A stretch of DNA of 20,272 nucleotides from Pleurotus ostreatus/Saccharomyces cerevisiae fusant (GCA_024196135.1 JAMQCK010000545.1:1-20272), one strand, 5' to 3'. Positions 1 to 9,896 are shown, numbered from the stretch's first letter. Numbers and translations: made by a program. The notes: generated from the letters alone by a model not told the origin.

Positions 1-2274
1 ACAAGGAAATTCTGCAGTGGGACGAGAACGACGTGCAGGCATGGCTCAAGTCCATCGGGTTTCCCCAGTACGAGCAGCAGATCAGAGGTTCGCGCCGCTG
101 CTTGAATGGATCGCAAGTGCCCGCTGACAGGTCTACAGAGAACAACATCACTGGGGATGTGCTGGTTATGCTCAATGCCGAGAGCTTGAAGGAGTTCGGC
201 GTGGCCACCATCGGCCAGCGAGTCGCGATACTGAAGGCTGTATACCAGCTTAAGATCGCGCAGAACGTCCCCATAGAGCCGGATGATTATGTGCCACCAT
301 GTAAGACTCCTCTGCTCAAGGTGGCGCGCGCTAAAAGTCCCCACAGCCGAGGCCGCGGAACGAGGGGAGGTCACGTTGGAGAAGTTGCAGAGGATCATCA
401 AGGAGCAAGGTGCGTCACGCATTCTCTCTGGCCAGCTTAAGCTAATTATTGTACAGGAGAGAAGCTGGAAAGGCTGCAGGAAGAGAACAAGGCTGTCCGG
501 GAAGAGCTACACTCATTCCAATCCGACTTCGTTGCCCTAAGACATTCGTTATACGTCCGACCCGTGAGTGGCCTGCCATCCCCGCGAAGACTTTACCCAT
601 ATCATCAGGACGATGGAAACGCCTCCCCTCGAAGAGGCCTCTCTGTCAAAATTGGCTCCGGCGCTGCTCTCGATTCACCCCATCCGTCCCCGCAGCTCGA
701 TCGCGAAGCGGCCCCCTCTTACAACCACAGCCCACCTAACACCCAGTCCTCCTCCCCTCCTTCGACTGCGGACAAGAATACGCGCCCATCCGCGGTCGCG
801 TCTTCCTCCACCGCTCCCCCACCCGACCCGGTCATTGCACCTCGGCCCACGCGCCAAGATAGCTCGGACAATCTGAAGAGTTTCAAGGTCAGCCTGGAGG
901 ATCCGACATGGAAGGTGTTGCCGGCAGCACTGAAGAAATACCGCATCAACAACGACAACTGGCAGAACTACGCCATGTTCATATGCTACGGCAGTCCGGG
1001 TGCGTGCGCCGCCTTGTACCCCCTCCCCGATCTAGTTGACACGTCTTGCAGGAAACCGCATCGAGCGTTGCTTGAGCTACGACGAAAAGCCGCTGCTGCT
1101 GTTCCAGAAGCTTAAGGACGCGAAGAAGAATCCGGTGTTCATGCTCAAACACATCAAGGATATACGCTCTCCTATTGCTGTCGCTCAGCAGAAGCATGCC
1201 GCACGCAAAGCTTCGTCGGTCGTGAACGAGTCAACTGGTACTCCTACCACGAACAATGGTCCCTCGCACGCAGGGACCTCAACCCACACCAAGCAACCCT
1301 CCGTAACACGCCATCGCCCGCCAAAGCTCGAGGTGCACGACTTGTCGACGCCTCAGCCACCTCTAACTGGCACGAGTGCTGGCCCGGGTGCCTGGCCAAC
1401 CGAAGGCGGCGTCTCCCCGAACACTGAGGTCGGCCCACGTCTCAACGTCACCTCGGACGATCAGGCGATCAGCCCTGGTGGCGCTAACACCCCATCCCTC
1501 GGTGGTCGCAGCCCACCAGGAACCTCGGACGGTCATGCATCGAGCGGCAGCGCAAGCGGGCGCGAAATACCTCCCACATCTTCGCGCGACGTCTCGTACG
1601 CCGTCGCTATCTATCCGTATATGGCGGAGCAGGACGACGAGTTTGACGTGGTTGTGTGCGTGTGACCTTCTATTCCCTTGATGGCAGCGTACTAACGGCT
1701 CTGTAGCGGCGACACGTTTGTCATTCTCTCGCGTTCTCGTGGATGGTGGGTCGTTCAGCGTGACCCGACGGGCTCCGGCGCCATCGACCCAGATATCAAG
1801 AAGCAGGCCTGGGTGCCAGCTGGTTGCCTTCTCGAGACCAGCGTACCCGTCGCGTCTGCCATCGCAGAAGCAACCGCCGCAACGCAGCCAAACGGCAGCT
1901 CACAACCCTCGACGCCCTCTCGCCAACAACAGCGCACGCCTATCTTGCCCCTGTCCATCATCTCGACAAGCTTCCCCGGCATCGCGCTCATGGACTACGC
2001 GAAGAAGGGCGAGGAGGAGCTCGAGCTGGCGAAGGACGACGCGCTCCGCGTGTTTAAGCGCTACAACCATTGGTCGTACGCGGTCAAGGAGGACACGGGC
2101 GACCGTGGCTGGGTGCCGTCGTGGTACATCGGGAAGGCGGCGACGGCGCCGCAGACGCCTGGTCCGAATACGAGCAACAGCGCGATACAGCAGCAGCAGA
2201 CGATCTCGGTCGAAGACACGCCGTCGCAGCAGCCGCAGATATCACCCATGTCCAGCGCCTTCCCTGGCCGATGA
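1..2274 (+). CDS. STE50: Ste50/Ubc2-like MAP-kinase adaptor, SAM-RA-SH3-SH3 (5' partial)
   Basis: Adaptor expected to link Ras/Cdc42-type GTPases to the MAPKKK Ste11 in mating, filamentation and stress signalling. Exons fitted by eye: 3-87, 139-300, 347-409, 457-563, 609-999, 1052-1655, 1707-2274, giving 659 visible codons in one frame. Domain order: a SAM domain at the very start (WLKSIGFPQYEQQIRENNITG spans the first junction), a short coiled coil (EKLERLQEENKAVREEL), a Ras-association domain (WKVLPAALKKYRI to FMLKHIKDI), a long Ser/Pro/Thr-rich linker, then two SH3 domains (AIYPYMAEQDDEFDVVVGD...GWWVV; ALMDYAKKGEEELEL...RGWVPSWYIG). The intron at 1656-1706 has a clear TACTAAC branch site. 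Ascomycete Ste50 has SAM and RA only. Two C-terminal SH3 domains are the known basidiomycete Ubc2 form. The start codon is left of the window. The acceptor at 346 could alternatively be at 337, in the same frame, but that intron would be only 37 nt. Confidence 0.88.
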
Positions 2275-2721
2275 GCGGTGGCGTGAGCCTTGGACTGTCT
2301 CACCCGGACTGGTTATTTAATTACTCTTTCCCGTGTTATTCTGCGTCGATGCACTTCTCTTTCTGTACGTACATACCACTTCTTTTCTCCCCCTCATCCA
2401 TCCATCCATCACTTCCTCCCTCTCTTCACCTCATTGATGACGCCTCCATCTCGTGTGACGTTCCCCCTCTCTATTGCTCTTCGTTCTATCCCATCGTGCG
2501 TCTTGTCGTAGCCCCTCCCGCCTCCTTCCCCCGTCATTTATGTCGTGCTTTCAATCTCTTGATTCTCTCCGCTGTTTGCCCGGATTGACGTACCTACTTA
2601 ATCCCGAGCGGGCTTGTCCCCTCTGTCGCATAATGGCATGGTAGTTGTATGAGCAAGTACGACGTTGTATTTTATCGTCTCGGCTCGGCGCAATGAGTGG
2701 ACGAGCATGAGGAATTTGAAG
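2275..2721. other. Convergent intergenic region with pyrimidine-rich stretch
   Basis: This is 447 bases between the stop codons of the Ste50-like gene (+) and the glycosyltransferase-like gene (-), so it should hold both 3' untranslated regions. It is strongly C/T-rich on the + strand from about 2340 to 2560 and contains a very short ATCC microsatellite near 2395-2409. I see no convincing gene in it. Short open frames here lack codon bias and recognisable motifs. Confidence 0.6.
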
Positions 2722-5531
2722 CTACAGGACTTTAGAAACAGAGGTATCGTTCGCTTTCGGCGGGCTCTCTGCATGACACCCAGGATCCCCATCTTCCCAA
2801 CAGGCATGCAACTCGCCACGTCTCGCCCTCCCCACTTCCGCGATCTCCTCTAAGCTCGACAAGCTTCCTGTCAGGTTTAACACGGGCAGATCTGCCAGCC
2901 TCGGCAGCCCCTCTCCCGGCATGCCAGCCAACAGCCCCCTCCCTCCACCCTCCGCCTGCATCAGCGGCACCTGGAACATCTCCCGCTTCTCCCTCGACCT
3001 TACCTTCACATGGCTCCCCCTCTCCAAATGATTCGTCGACAGACTCTCCCACCCCGCGTAGTTCGGATACAGCATCGCGCCCCCGTCCAGATACACCATC
3101 TCGATGAAGAACTTCTTCCACGAGCGCGCCCACGCGTTGGAGCGCAGCCCGGGGGCGACCGCTTCGCCTGGGGGCAGGAGCCGCCCGGAGAGGCGCAGGG
3201 CGAGGTAGGCGTGGAAGGCGCGCCAGGCGCGGGGGAAGTAGACGGCGCCCCAGGAGCAGGGGACTTGCGAGAGGTAGGGGCTGCTGGCGTGCGCGACGGC
3301 GGGGTGGGCGGCGAAGAGGGCGCGGGCGTCGAAGGCGCGGCGGCCGTCGGCGTGCAGCTCGTTGCTCTTTTGTTGGTAGAGGCTGATGCCGAAGAGGCGG
3401 GTGGGCTCGGAGGAGTTGACAGGCGCGCTGTAGCGGTAGCGGAGTAGAGCCATCTTCGTCCAGGCATAGAAGAGGGGTGACAGCTCGACGTCGTCTTCGA
3501 GTAGTAGGCCGTGGCTGTCGTCCGAGCGCGGGTACCAGGACTCGACGACAGCAGGCAGAAGGCCGCCGCGCACGACGCGATGTTGGACAGAGACCGTGCC
3601 GTGCGGCCAGGATTCGGCGAAGCGCTGAACGACTTCGAATGTATCCCTATCCGCGTCCTGCTCGAGGTTGATGCGGACGTTCAGATGGTCGCCGTAGTAG
3701 TGGGCTTCACCAAGAGACGTGAGTAGCCGCTGCAGCGACTGCGGCCGGTCGCGGGTGATGATGGATGCCTCGACCTCTGGCTTGTGCCAGTCTGTGCGGA
3801 GTGAACAATTGCCAAGTGCGACAGGTAGGGTCTGCACTTACTCTTCCATTCGTCCAGCGTCAAAGACCCCATCCAGTCGCTGACGTGCAGGTCCTCTCGT
3901 GGTAGCCGTATCACAGCAGCACCTGGAAATAGGAGCTGCACCCAAGCATTTGACGGCTCGTCCGCTTCCGCAGGCGCGACCTCGGTAGACAGAAGGATGA
4001 CGTCCGGCCGATGCTCTCCTTCTTGCAAGGTCTCTAGCCATAGGTGAATCCCATCGCTGGAGTTGTCGTGGCCGCCAGCGATACGATAGGGTAGCTGACA
4101 AGCCAATGCACCGTCGATGTCGATTGAGTCCTGGTAGCGAGTAAGCAGTACTGCAACCCGAGCATGATGCTCCTCGGCAAGTCGGCAGAATAAGTAGGAC
4201 GAGGCTCGGAGGTCGTCGACGGTAGGGAGAATCGCGTAGACGGTACCGGAAGGTATGGTGGCGGGCATGAGGAAAGATTGCTCGAGTTCGTGGAGATAGT
4301 CCGCGGGGGCAGCTCGGGGGACGCCACGACGAGTCGACACGACAAACGGCTTGAGAGGTAACTCCGACACAGACGAAAGGTCGGGCTGTTGAGGCGGTGT
4401 TTGGATGTCGTCTATTTCTGAGTCGTTGGTGACGAGGGAGCCGCTCGCGGGTGCGGGATCGATGTACTCGACAGAGGGGTGCACGTAGGAGTTGCAGTAA
4501 CCATCGTCCGTGCCGAGAAGAAGTCCCCCCACGCCATCATCGTCGAGCTTCGCGAACGATTCTCCGAGTTCCTGCCAAAGACTCTCGTGAGGCGGGCTCA
4601 TGGTGTCCAATACTCCATGAAGGCGCGACGCTGGCAGGACAAGAGGTGGTACGAGATAGGAAACGCTAGTCGGAGTCATTGTCGGAGACAAGCAATGCGG
4701 ACGAAGCGAGAGGTCATTCAGTGTGGTAGAAAACCCGCGAGGTCCAGAGGGCTTCTGACCATCGCTAAAGTGCGCCATTTGTGGCATCGGCCGGATATCG
4801 TCGAAGTAGACCCAAGGCGTGTTGACCATACCAGCGACAATACGGAGAAGTTGGACGTCGGGAAATGCAGTTCGGCTTCTTGAGGACGTGCTGTGGACGG
4901 AGATCTCTAAGGCGTGGTCGCGGGAGTTCGAGGCTTCGTAGTGGATGAGGGCTTGTTGGACGGTTTGCTTCGTTGACGCGAGCGAGTCTTCGGGGCATAC
5001 GAGTAGCACTTCGCGCAAGTCTCCTTCGTACTGCGAGCGAGGACCGTAGGATGATGCGAGATGCAGGATGTCGAAGAGGCGTCCCCGTAGCATGCCGAGA
5101 TCGTGAGGGTGAACAGGTAGGACGACGGTGAATTCCTTGCTGGTCGGGGCGGAGTGGTCGAGGTGATTAGGTGTATTTCGTTCGTCTGGTGCTGCTGGTA
5201 CATGATCGGCGAAGAGCGAGGAGGAGGCGGTGTCTCGATCGACCCCAATGCTTCTTCGAGTAGAGCGATGGACACGGAAAGCGACGTAGAACATCATGCC
5301 GAGGGAGAAGCCGAGAAAGAGGAGGAGACCATTTCGCACAAGTCGTGTACGCCGAGGAGGACTACGGGCTTCGTGTGTCTGCCTGATGGGTACTGGGCGA
5401 GGACGCTGAACGGCGCGCAGTCGAGTGCTGAATCCGCTCTTGGCTGGATACGCTCGAGAAGCATAGTTGGCGGAGAATTCTTGAGGAAAGGGCGAAGGCG
5501 CAGAAGGAAGCCGCATTGTTCTGGATCCCAT
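2722..5531 (-). CDS. Type II membrane glycosyltransferase-like protein (GT2-like C-terminal domain)
   Basis: Two exons, 5531-3842 and 3791-2722, joined across a 50-nt GTAAGT...CAG intron, give 919 aa. The start is an ATG at 5531. A basic, Pro/Arg-rich cytosolic tail precedes one hydrophobic segment (about residues 68-86, NGLLLFLGFSLGMMFYVAF), the layout of Golgi type II glycosyltransferases. The C-terminal part (about 568-850) looks like a GT-A family 2 domain: VEASIITRDRPQSLQRLL at its start, an acidic LLLEDDVELSPLFYAW motif (EDD about 662-664) as in eukaryotic GT2-like proteins, and later WGAVYFPRAWRAF. Residues 133-250 (FTVVLPVHP, LREVLLVCPED, TPWVYFDD) look like another, degenerate GT-A-like unit. 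Residues 425-563 (TVYAILPTVDDL, RPDVILLSTE) form a third alpha/beta-like stretch. Donor, acceptor and product are not assigned. The family call rests on motifs seen by eye. Confidence 0.75.
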
Positions 5532-5667
5532 TGCGGACGGCGGGCAGCGATGGTGGTGAGAGGCAAGCGGGGTGTATTGTTCCCGGATAAGGAGATCCCT
5601 TCACACGCCCGCCGTGCCGGAGACGCGCGCCTGTCACGGCGAAATGCGTCACGGACGCGCCTTGGAA
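5532..5667. promoter_or_regulatory. 136-bp divergent promoter region
   Basis: This is the whole interval between the ATG of the glycosyltransferase-like gene (-) and the ATG chosen for the mitochondrial protein (+). Both 5' untranslated regions and both core promoters must fit here or overlap the coding regions. Two direct copies of GTCACGG lie at 5633-5639 and 5648-5654, just upstream of the + strand start. No clear TATA box is visible. That it acts as a bidirectional promoter is inferred from gene geometry only. Confidence 0.5.
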
Positions 5668-6679
5668 ATGTCTTCTTCGCTGTTAATCACTTCGCGCCTT
5701 GCCCTGCGTTCAGCAGCTCGGAATGCTGCCCCTCAAACACCCCAAGCAGCGAGACTCTCGACTTCCTCGGTTGTGAGGTCCCTGGCGACTCGGAACCTCA
5801 CTCGCGCTCCGGCGCTTACCCTAGCGGCGCGCACCGTCCCGCGGTTCGCCCAAGTGCGGAATGCTGGCACGAGTGCGCAGTACGAGCAGAAGGGGTGGAG
5901 AAAGCTGATCCGGAATCCTATCTTCTGGTCGGTCTTTGCATGTACGTCGGCTGTACACTTCTCGATCGTCAAAACTCTTGCACGCCTCAGTGCGCCTACG
6001 TCCCCCACGACCCCTCCTCCCTCCCGCGCCACCCTTGCCTAAACCTTGTGCCCTTTACTGACGTTTGCGCCTAGTGGTCATTGTCGGCGCTGGATATGAA
6101 TTAGGCGCCCGTGGCATGGACAAACTCGCTGCGCAGATTGGGCCTCTGCTTGACGAAGCAGCGAAGTACGACGAGTTTGAGACGCTTGACCTGAACGACG
6201 ACCGGCTGCTCGTGTACCAGACGCTGTGCTTCCTCGCAACGCTGACCCGGCTCGCGGACGCGAAGGCCTGGCGGACGGAGAAGGAGGGCGTGATCACCTG
6301 GAACCCAACGGAGAAGGTCGTGCTCGGAGACGGTACGTCCCATCCTCTGACGCACGCCCGCAGCTGCTGACACCACCTCCCTCCCCTCCCTCTCACAGAA
6401 GTCGCCAACGGCGGCCGCATCGTCATCCCCCTCGCCTCCGACCCCATCGAGCTGTCCGCGCATACGCGCGCCATCCTGCGCGAGTTCTGCGACCGCGCGC
6501 ACAAGATCGTCGCGGGCCGGCACGAGCTGCCGCAGACGACGCTCGTGGACGAGACGTTCAGCCTGCCGCATATCTTCATGAAGCAGATTCACCCGATTAT
6601 GCGGGATGTGGAGAAGTTGAGGGAGAGGGTGTTTTATCCGAATGCGCCGGTGGGGGAGGGGGTGCAGAGGCAGGTGTAG
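5668..6679 (+). CDS. Probable mitochondrial single-pass membrane protein, unknown family
   Basis: Three exons (5668-5941, 6075-6332, 6399-6679) give 270 aa. The start MSSSLLITSRLALRSAARNA opens a long N-terminus rich in Arg, Ala, Ser and Thr and nearly free of acidic residues until about residue 70, typical of a mitochondrial presequence. An in-frame ATG at 5644 is possible but adds residues that fit a presequence less well. One hydrophobic segment (about 84-102, NPIFWSVFALVIVGAGYELG) is assembled across the first intron, which supports that junction. The remaining soluble part, about 165 residues, is mostly alpha-helical in look, with LDLNDDRLLVYQTLCFLATL and a C-terminal HIFMKQIHPIMRDVEKLRERV. 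I do not recognise the family. Topology and submitochondrial site are inferred. The first intron (133 nt) is longer than most in this window. Confidence 0.72.
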
Positions 6680-6877
6680 GGAAGGTGATAGTAGGCTGTA
6701 GGAGACGAATGCATGGCCTGTTTGGCATCCCTGCTCTTTCCATTTCGTGTGCGAGAGTGAGGAGTCCTTTTCGTGGTTTCTCGAACTATTCACGCAAAGG
6801 CAAGGAGCACCTCTCGTCATAAGCAGCGCCGTTGATATGATTGATAAATTACAGTGCTATGTCCTCTACGAAGGCCC
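6680..6877. other. Short convergent intergenic region
   Basis: This is 198 bases between the stop of the mitochondrial-protein gene (+) and the stop of NBP35 (-). It should contain both 3' untranslated regions, which may overlap. No further gene or repeat is visible. Confidence 0.5.
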
Positions 6878-8079
6878 TCAATCGTCCAGAATATCTCGTA
6901 TGCCTGCCAGATCATCAGTCCAAGCTCGACAAAGGAGGAGCAGAACACTCACGGTCGATGATGTCCAGATACGCTGTTGTAGCCGGGCTGTCCGGGTACT
7001 CCTCCAAAAAGCTGATTCCGCTGTCCGCGCTCTTGCCTATTCGCGAGTCGAGCGGTACAGAGCCTAGCAGCTCAATCCCCTCCTGCTCCGCGAGCGCCTT
7101 CGCCCCACCCGTCGTCGGGCGGAAGATCTTGCTCTCCGTCTTACACTTCGGACACACAAAGCCCGCCATATTCTCCACCAGCCCCAAAATCCTCACCCCC
7201 ACCTTCCTACAAAAACTGATCTCGCGCCGCACGTCCTGCAGCGCGACCTCCTGCGGCGTGGTGACGAGCACGGCGCCGTCGATGCCGCTGTCTTTGAGGT
7301 ACTGCACGACGGAGAGGTGCTCGTCGGAGGTGCCCGGGGGCGTGTCGACGAGGAGGTAGTCGAGCGCGCCCCAGTCGACGTCTTTGAGGAACTGCGCGAT
7401 GAGGCCGTTCTTTTTGGGCCCGCGCCACATGACGGCGTCGCGCGCGGAGGGGAGCATGAAGCCGACGGACATGGCGCCGAGGTTGGAGGCGACGTAGACG
7501 GGGGACCAGCCGGAGGCGGAGGCGTGGACTTGCTCGGAGGCGATGCCGAGGATGGTGGGGATGGAGGGGCCGCAGATGTCGACGTCCATGACGCCGGTCT
7601 GGAAGAGACGTCAGAGAGAGTCGGGTGGATTGACACCCGAAGGGTGATGGATGGTAACGCACTTGTGTCTCTTCATCTGCAGCGAATGCCCACGCGAGCT
7701 GTGCGGTAAACGTCGATTTGCCCACGCCGCCCTTGCCAGACAAAATGAGTATCTTCCGCTTCACCGGCGCCATGCGCTGCTTGATGAGAGGGAGGGCGGG
7801 ATCAGGGCCCTTAGGCTCGTTGGACGCGCAGATGTCCTGGTTGGCGCAGCCTTCGCAGGCGGCGGATTTGCCAGCGAGGTCAGATTCGGTGCCCTTCAAG
7901 CGAAATCAGTAAGTTGACAAGAAGTGGGGAGTAGAAGTCAACGGTGTGAGTGGGAGGCATGCCTAACTACTCACAGGACAGTGCTCTGGCGCATTGGAGG
8001 GTACGGAAGCCGTACTCGACGCGGCCTGAGCCCCAGCAAGGGGATCAGGGATCGGGGACGACACTTGCGTCGCAATCAT
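6878..8079 (-). CDS. NBP35: Cytosolic Fe-S cluster assembly scaffold NTPase Nbp35
   Basis: Nbp35 works with Cfd1 as the scaffold that builds 4Fe-4S clusters in the cytosol and passes them to cytosolic and nuclear Fe-S proteins. Four exons (8079-7975, 7893-7663, 7598-6953, 6903-6878) give 335 aa, the usual size. Visible hallmarks are the N-terminal cysteines C34, C48, C51 and C57 with CX13CX2CX5C spacing (the cluster site that separates Nbp35 from Cfd1), a deviant Walker [10 protein letters not shown] at 88-96, [11 protein letters not shown], the switch [13 protein letters not shown], and the C-terminal VCPKC pair (C261, C264) that binds the bridging cluster. The N-terminal cysteine motif is completed only by splicing out 7894-7974. 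The last exon encodes only about nine residues (RIRDILDD) after a GTGAGT intron; reading through instead would end [10 protein letters not shown]. The ATG at 8079 is the first in this frame. Confidence 0.95.
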
Positions 8080-8324
8080 CTGCCTGGCTCGGAGTGTGAA
8101 TTGCTCACGTCGTTGTTGGGCGTGGTGCGGTATGCACTTCTTAATGGAAGTCAAGTCCAAGGTCCATCCGATCGCGGTGGCGCGCGGGCGCTTGCTAATG
8201 CGGAACCCCCGGGCCGTAGGCTACTGTGTACGCTTGTGGGTCCGTTCATTGACGCCGTGACGCCACATATTCCCCGCCTTATCCTCCTCACCGTCAGTGT
8301 CTCCCGTTACGCTTCACGTTCACA
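8080..8324. promoter_or_regulatory. Divergent NBP35-VMA10 promoter region
   Basis: This is 245 bases between the NBP35 ATG (-) and the VMA10 ATG (+). An imperfect tandem element, TGACGCC at 8250-8256 and again at 8258-8264, lies 60-75 bases upstream of the VMA10 start and resembles cAMP-response or ATF/CREB half-sites. No TATA box is obvious. Function is inferred from position; no binding protein can be named from the sequence. Confidence 0.45.
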
Positions 8325-9338
8325 ATGGTGCGTATAGTTCTTCTTCATTCAGATGTAATACGCGCTTTTACGGGGCTGGCGTGCTGTGCATGAGCGATGG
8401 GTGCTGGCGCTAGGATCTTTGGCGCTTGCGGTATGCTCTGGAGCTATAGGTTGCGGATAGGCCTGTTTCTGGATGCAGGGGATTGGTCCTTCCCTTTGGA
8501 CCATTAGTGTACACCAACATAGGAAAGCTAAACTGACGATATATCTCCGTAGGCCGCCCAACAATCCCAAGGTATCCAGACGCTGCTTGAGGCCGAGAAG
8601 GAGGCGGCCAAGATCGTACAGCAGGCTAGGCAATGTGAGTTGTGTGCATCACCTGAGGGAGAAGTGAACTCACCACCTATGTCTCTCCCCCAATGGCCCG
8701 CACTCTATCGGTATCCTGCATCATGCGCGCCATCTACACCAATGACATCGTCCCCCCGCCGGTTCACCCGCTATGTACTTTCACGCGTAGACCGCACCCA
8801 GCGCCTGAAGGACGCCCGCTCCGAAGCCGCGAAGGAAATTGAGGAGTACAAGAAGGCCAAGGAGGCCGAGTTCAAGTCGTTTGAGGCATCGGTACGTACG
8901 ATCACAGCTACTGAGAGAATGCTAGAGAGCTGACGGATCCTTGCCCCTGCGTACTTCCCTCGCTCCTCAATCGCATACCCCACTGTGATGCATCCTCATA
9001 CCTCAATCCGCATCCTCCTCGGCTTCATGACGACCTCATAGCACGCCGGCACGACGAGCAGCACGCAGGCTGCCGTGGACAAGGAGACAGAGCAGAAGCT
9101 GCAGGCGATCACAGACACTTACAACCAGCACAAGGATGCAGTGCGTTGCCTGTCATCCTTCTAGTTTTTCCTTGGCCTCGACACGCTGCTCAATCCTGCC
9201 ACCCCTATCAACTTCATCCCGCCCATCTCTCGGCGTCGCAAACTCACACCCTCCATCCAGGTCGTTAAGAAGCTGCTTGACCGCGTTGTGCTCGTCAAGC
9301 CCGAGCTTCACCGTAACATCAAGAAGGTGGAGGCATGA
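8325..9338 (+). CDS. VMA10: V-type proton ATPase subunit G (Vma10)
   Basis: Peripheral-stalk subunit of the vacuolar H+-ATPase; with subunit E it forms the stator that ties the V1 sector to Vo. Five exons (8325-8327, 8553-8634, 8791-8891, 9042-9140, 9261-9338) give 120 aa, the normal length. The first coding exon is only the ATG, followed at once by GTGCGT. The protein then reads AAQQSQGIQTLLEAEKEAA, KIVQQARQYRTQRLKDAR and SEAAKEIEEYKKAKEAEFK, the strongly conserved N-terminal helix of subunit G, and continues as a charged helix to VLVKPELHRNIKKVEA. Joining is in frame throughout (363 nt including stop). Its introns (225, 156, 150 and 120 nt) are much longer than those of its neighbours. I saw no clear snoRNA in them. 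Confidence 0.93.
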
Positions 9339-9896
9339 TGGGCGGGTTTTGTGAACACTGCAGCTTGCTCAGGAGGATGTACTTAAGTATACCACGGACA
9401 TCATGAATTGACCAATGATTGGCCCCTCGTCTACAATTGAGATTACAAAGGGGCGTCTATGCTACTTGGCCAGGCCATGCACTTTTATGATGACAGTCGC
9501 TGCGCCCTTGTTTATCTTCCTTTCAAGCCCGGCATCATAACGCCTCTGATTGAGAAACGCACAAATATCATCAAATATTTGCCCCTTTGACCGGCGCGGC
9601 GCACCGGCGTTCTCCGGTTGACGATCGAGCGTGGACCACCTGGCAAGCGGGACCTGACCGTGACGGTGGTGGGCGCCTTCTCAAAGTCCCCTTCAGAGTC
9701 TTCACTTTTCTGTTTTCTGTACTTCCTGAATCACTGCTTTGCTCCTTGCCTCCTCCCATCATCTAAGCTCAGCAAACACGTCGGTGACGCGCTCCTCGGG
9801 GACACCGCCTGGACGCGTCCGACAATACAACAAGACGGACTCATTCACGAACGGGAACCGCGACTTTCCGAATATATCACCCTACTACTCAACAAT
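9339..9896. other. VMA10-symplekin intergenic region with AT-rich inverted repeat
   Basis: This is 558 bases between the VMA10 stop and the symplekin ATG, both on the + strand. It should contain the VMA10 3' end and the symplekin promoter. A perfect 7-bp inverted repeat, CAAATAT at 9562-9568 and ATATTTG at 9575-9581 with a 6-nt spacer, lies about 320 bases upstream of the symplekin ATG. A weaker GCCCCT/AGGGGC pair spans about 9422-9454. Open frames here have no recognisable protein. Confidence 0.5.

Noticed and set aside
1718..2320. Arg-rich open frame of 200 codons overlapping the last Ste50 exon
   Set aside because: It is an out-of-frame shadow of the SH3-coding exon; its composition is an artefact of GC-rich codons.
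2394..2409. ATCC microsatellite in the 3' flank of the Ste50-like gene
   Set aside because: Only about three to four units in a generally pyrimidine-rich stretch; too short to list as a repeat feature.
3010..3447. Open frame of 145 codons on the + strand within the glycosyltransferase-like gene
   Set aside because: It lies antisense to a coding exon with clear domain motifs, is Gly/Val/Glu/Ala-rich from GC bias, and has no recognisable family.
5154..6074. 306-codon frame on the + strand across the divergent promoter
   Set aside because: It overlaps the glycosyltransferase exon antisense and the presequence exon in another frame, and shows no domain. The spliced gene starting at 5668 explains the region better.
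7963..8160. Upstream extension of NBP35 to 8160
   Set aside because: The codon at 8160 is TTG, not ATG. The ATG at 8079 gives the expected Nbp35 length and N-terminal cysteine spacing.
8328..9260. Box C/D snoRNA inside the long VMA10 introns
   Set aside because: CTGA and TGATG-like strings occur but not in the right order and spacing with a terminal stem.
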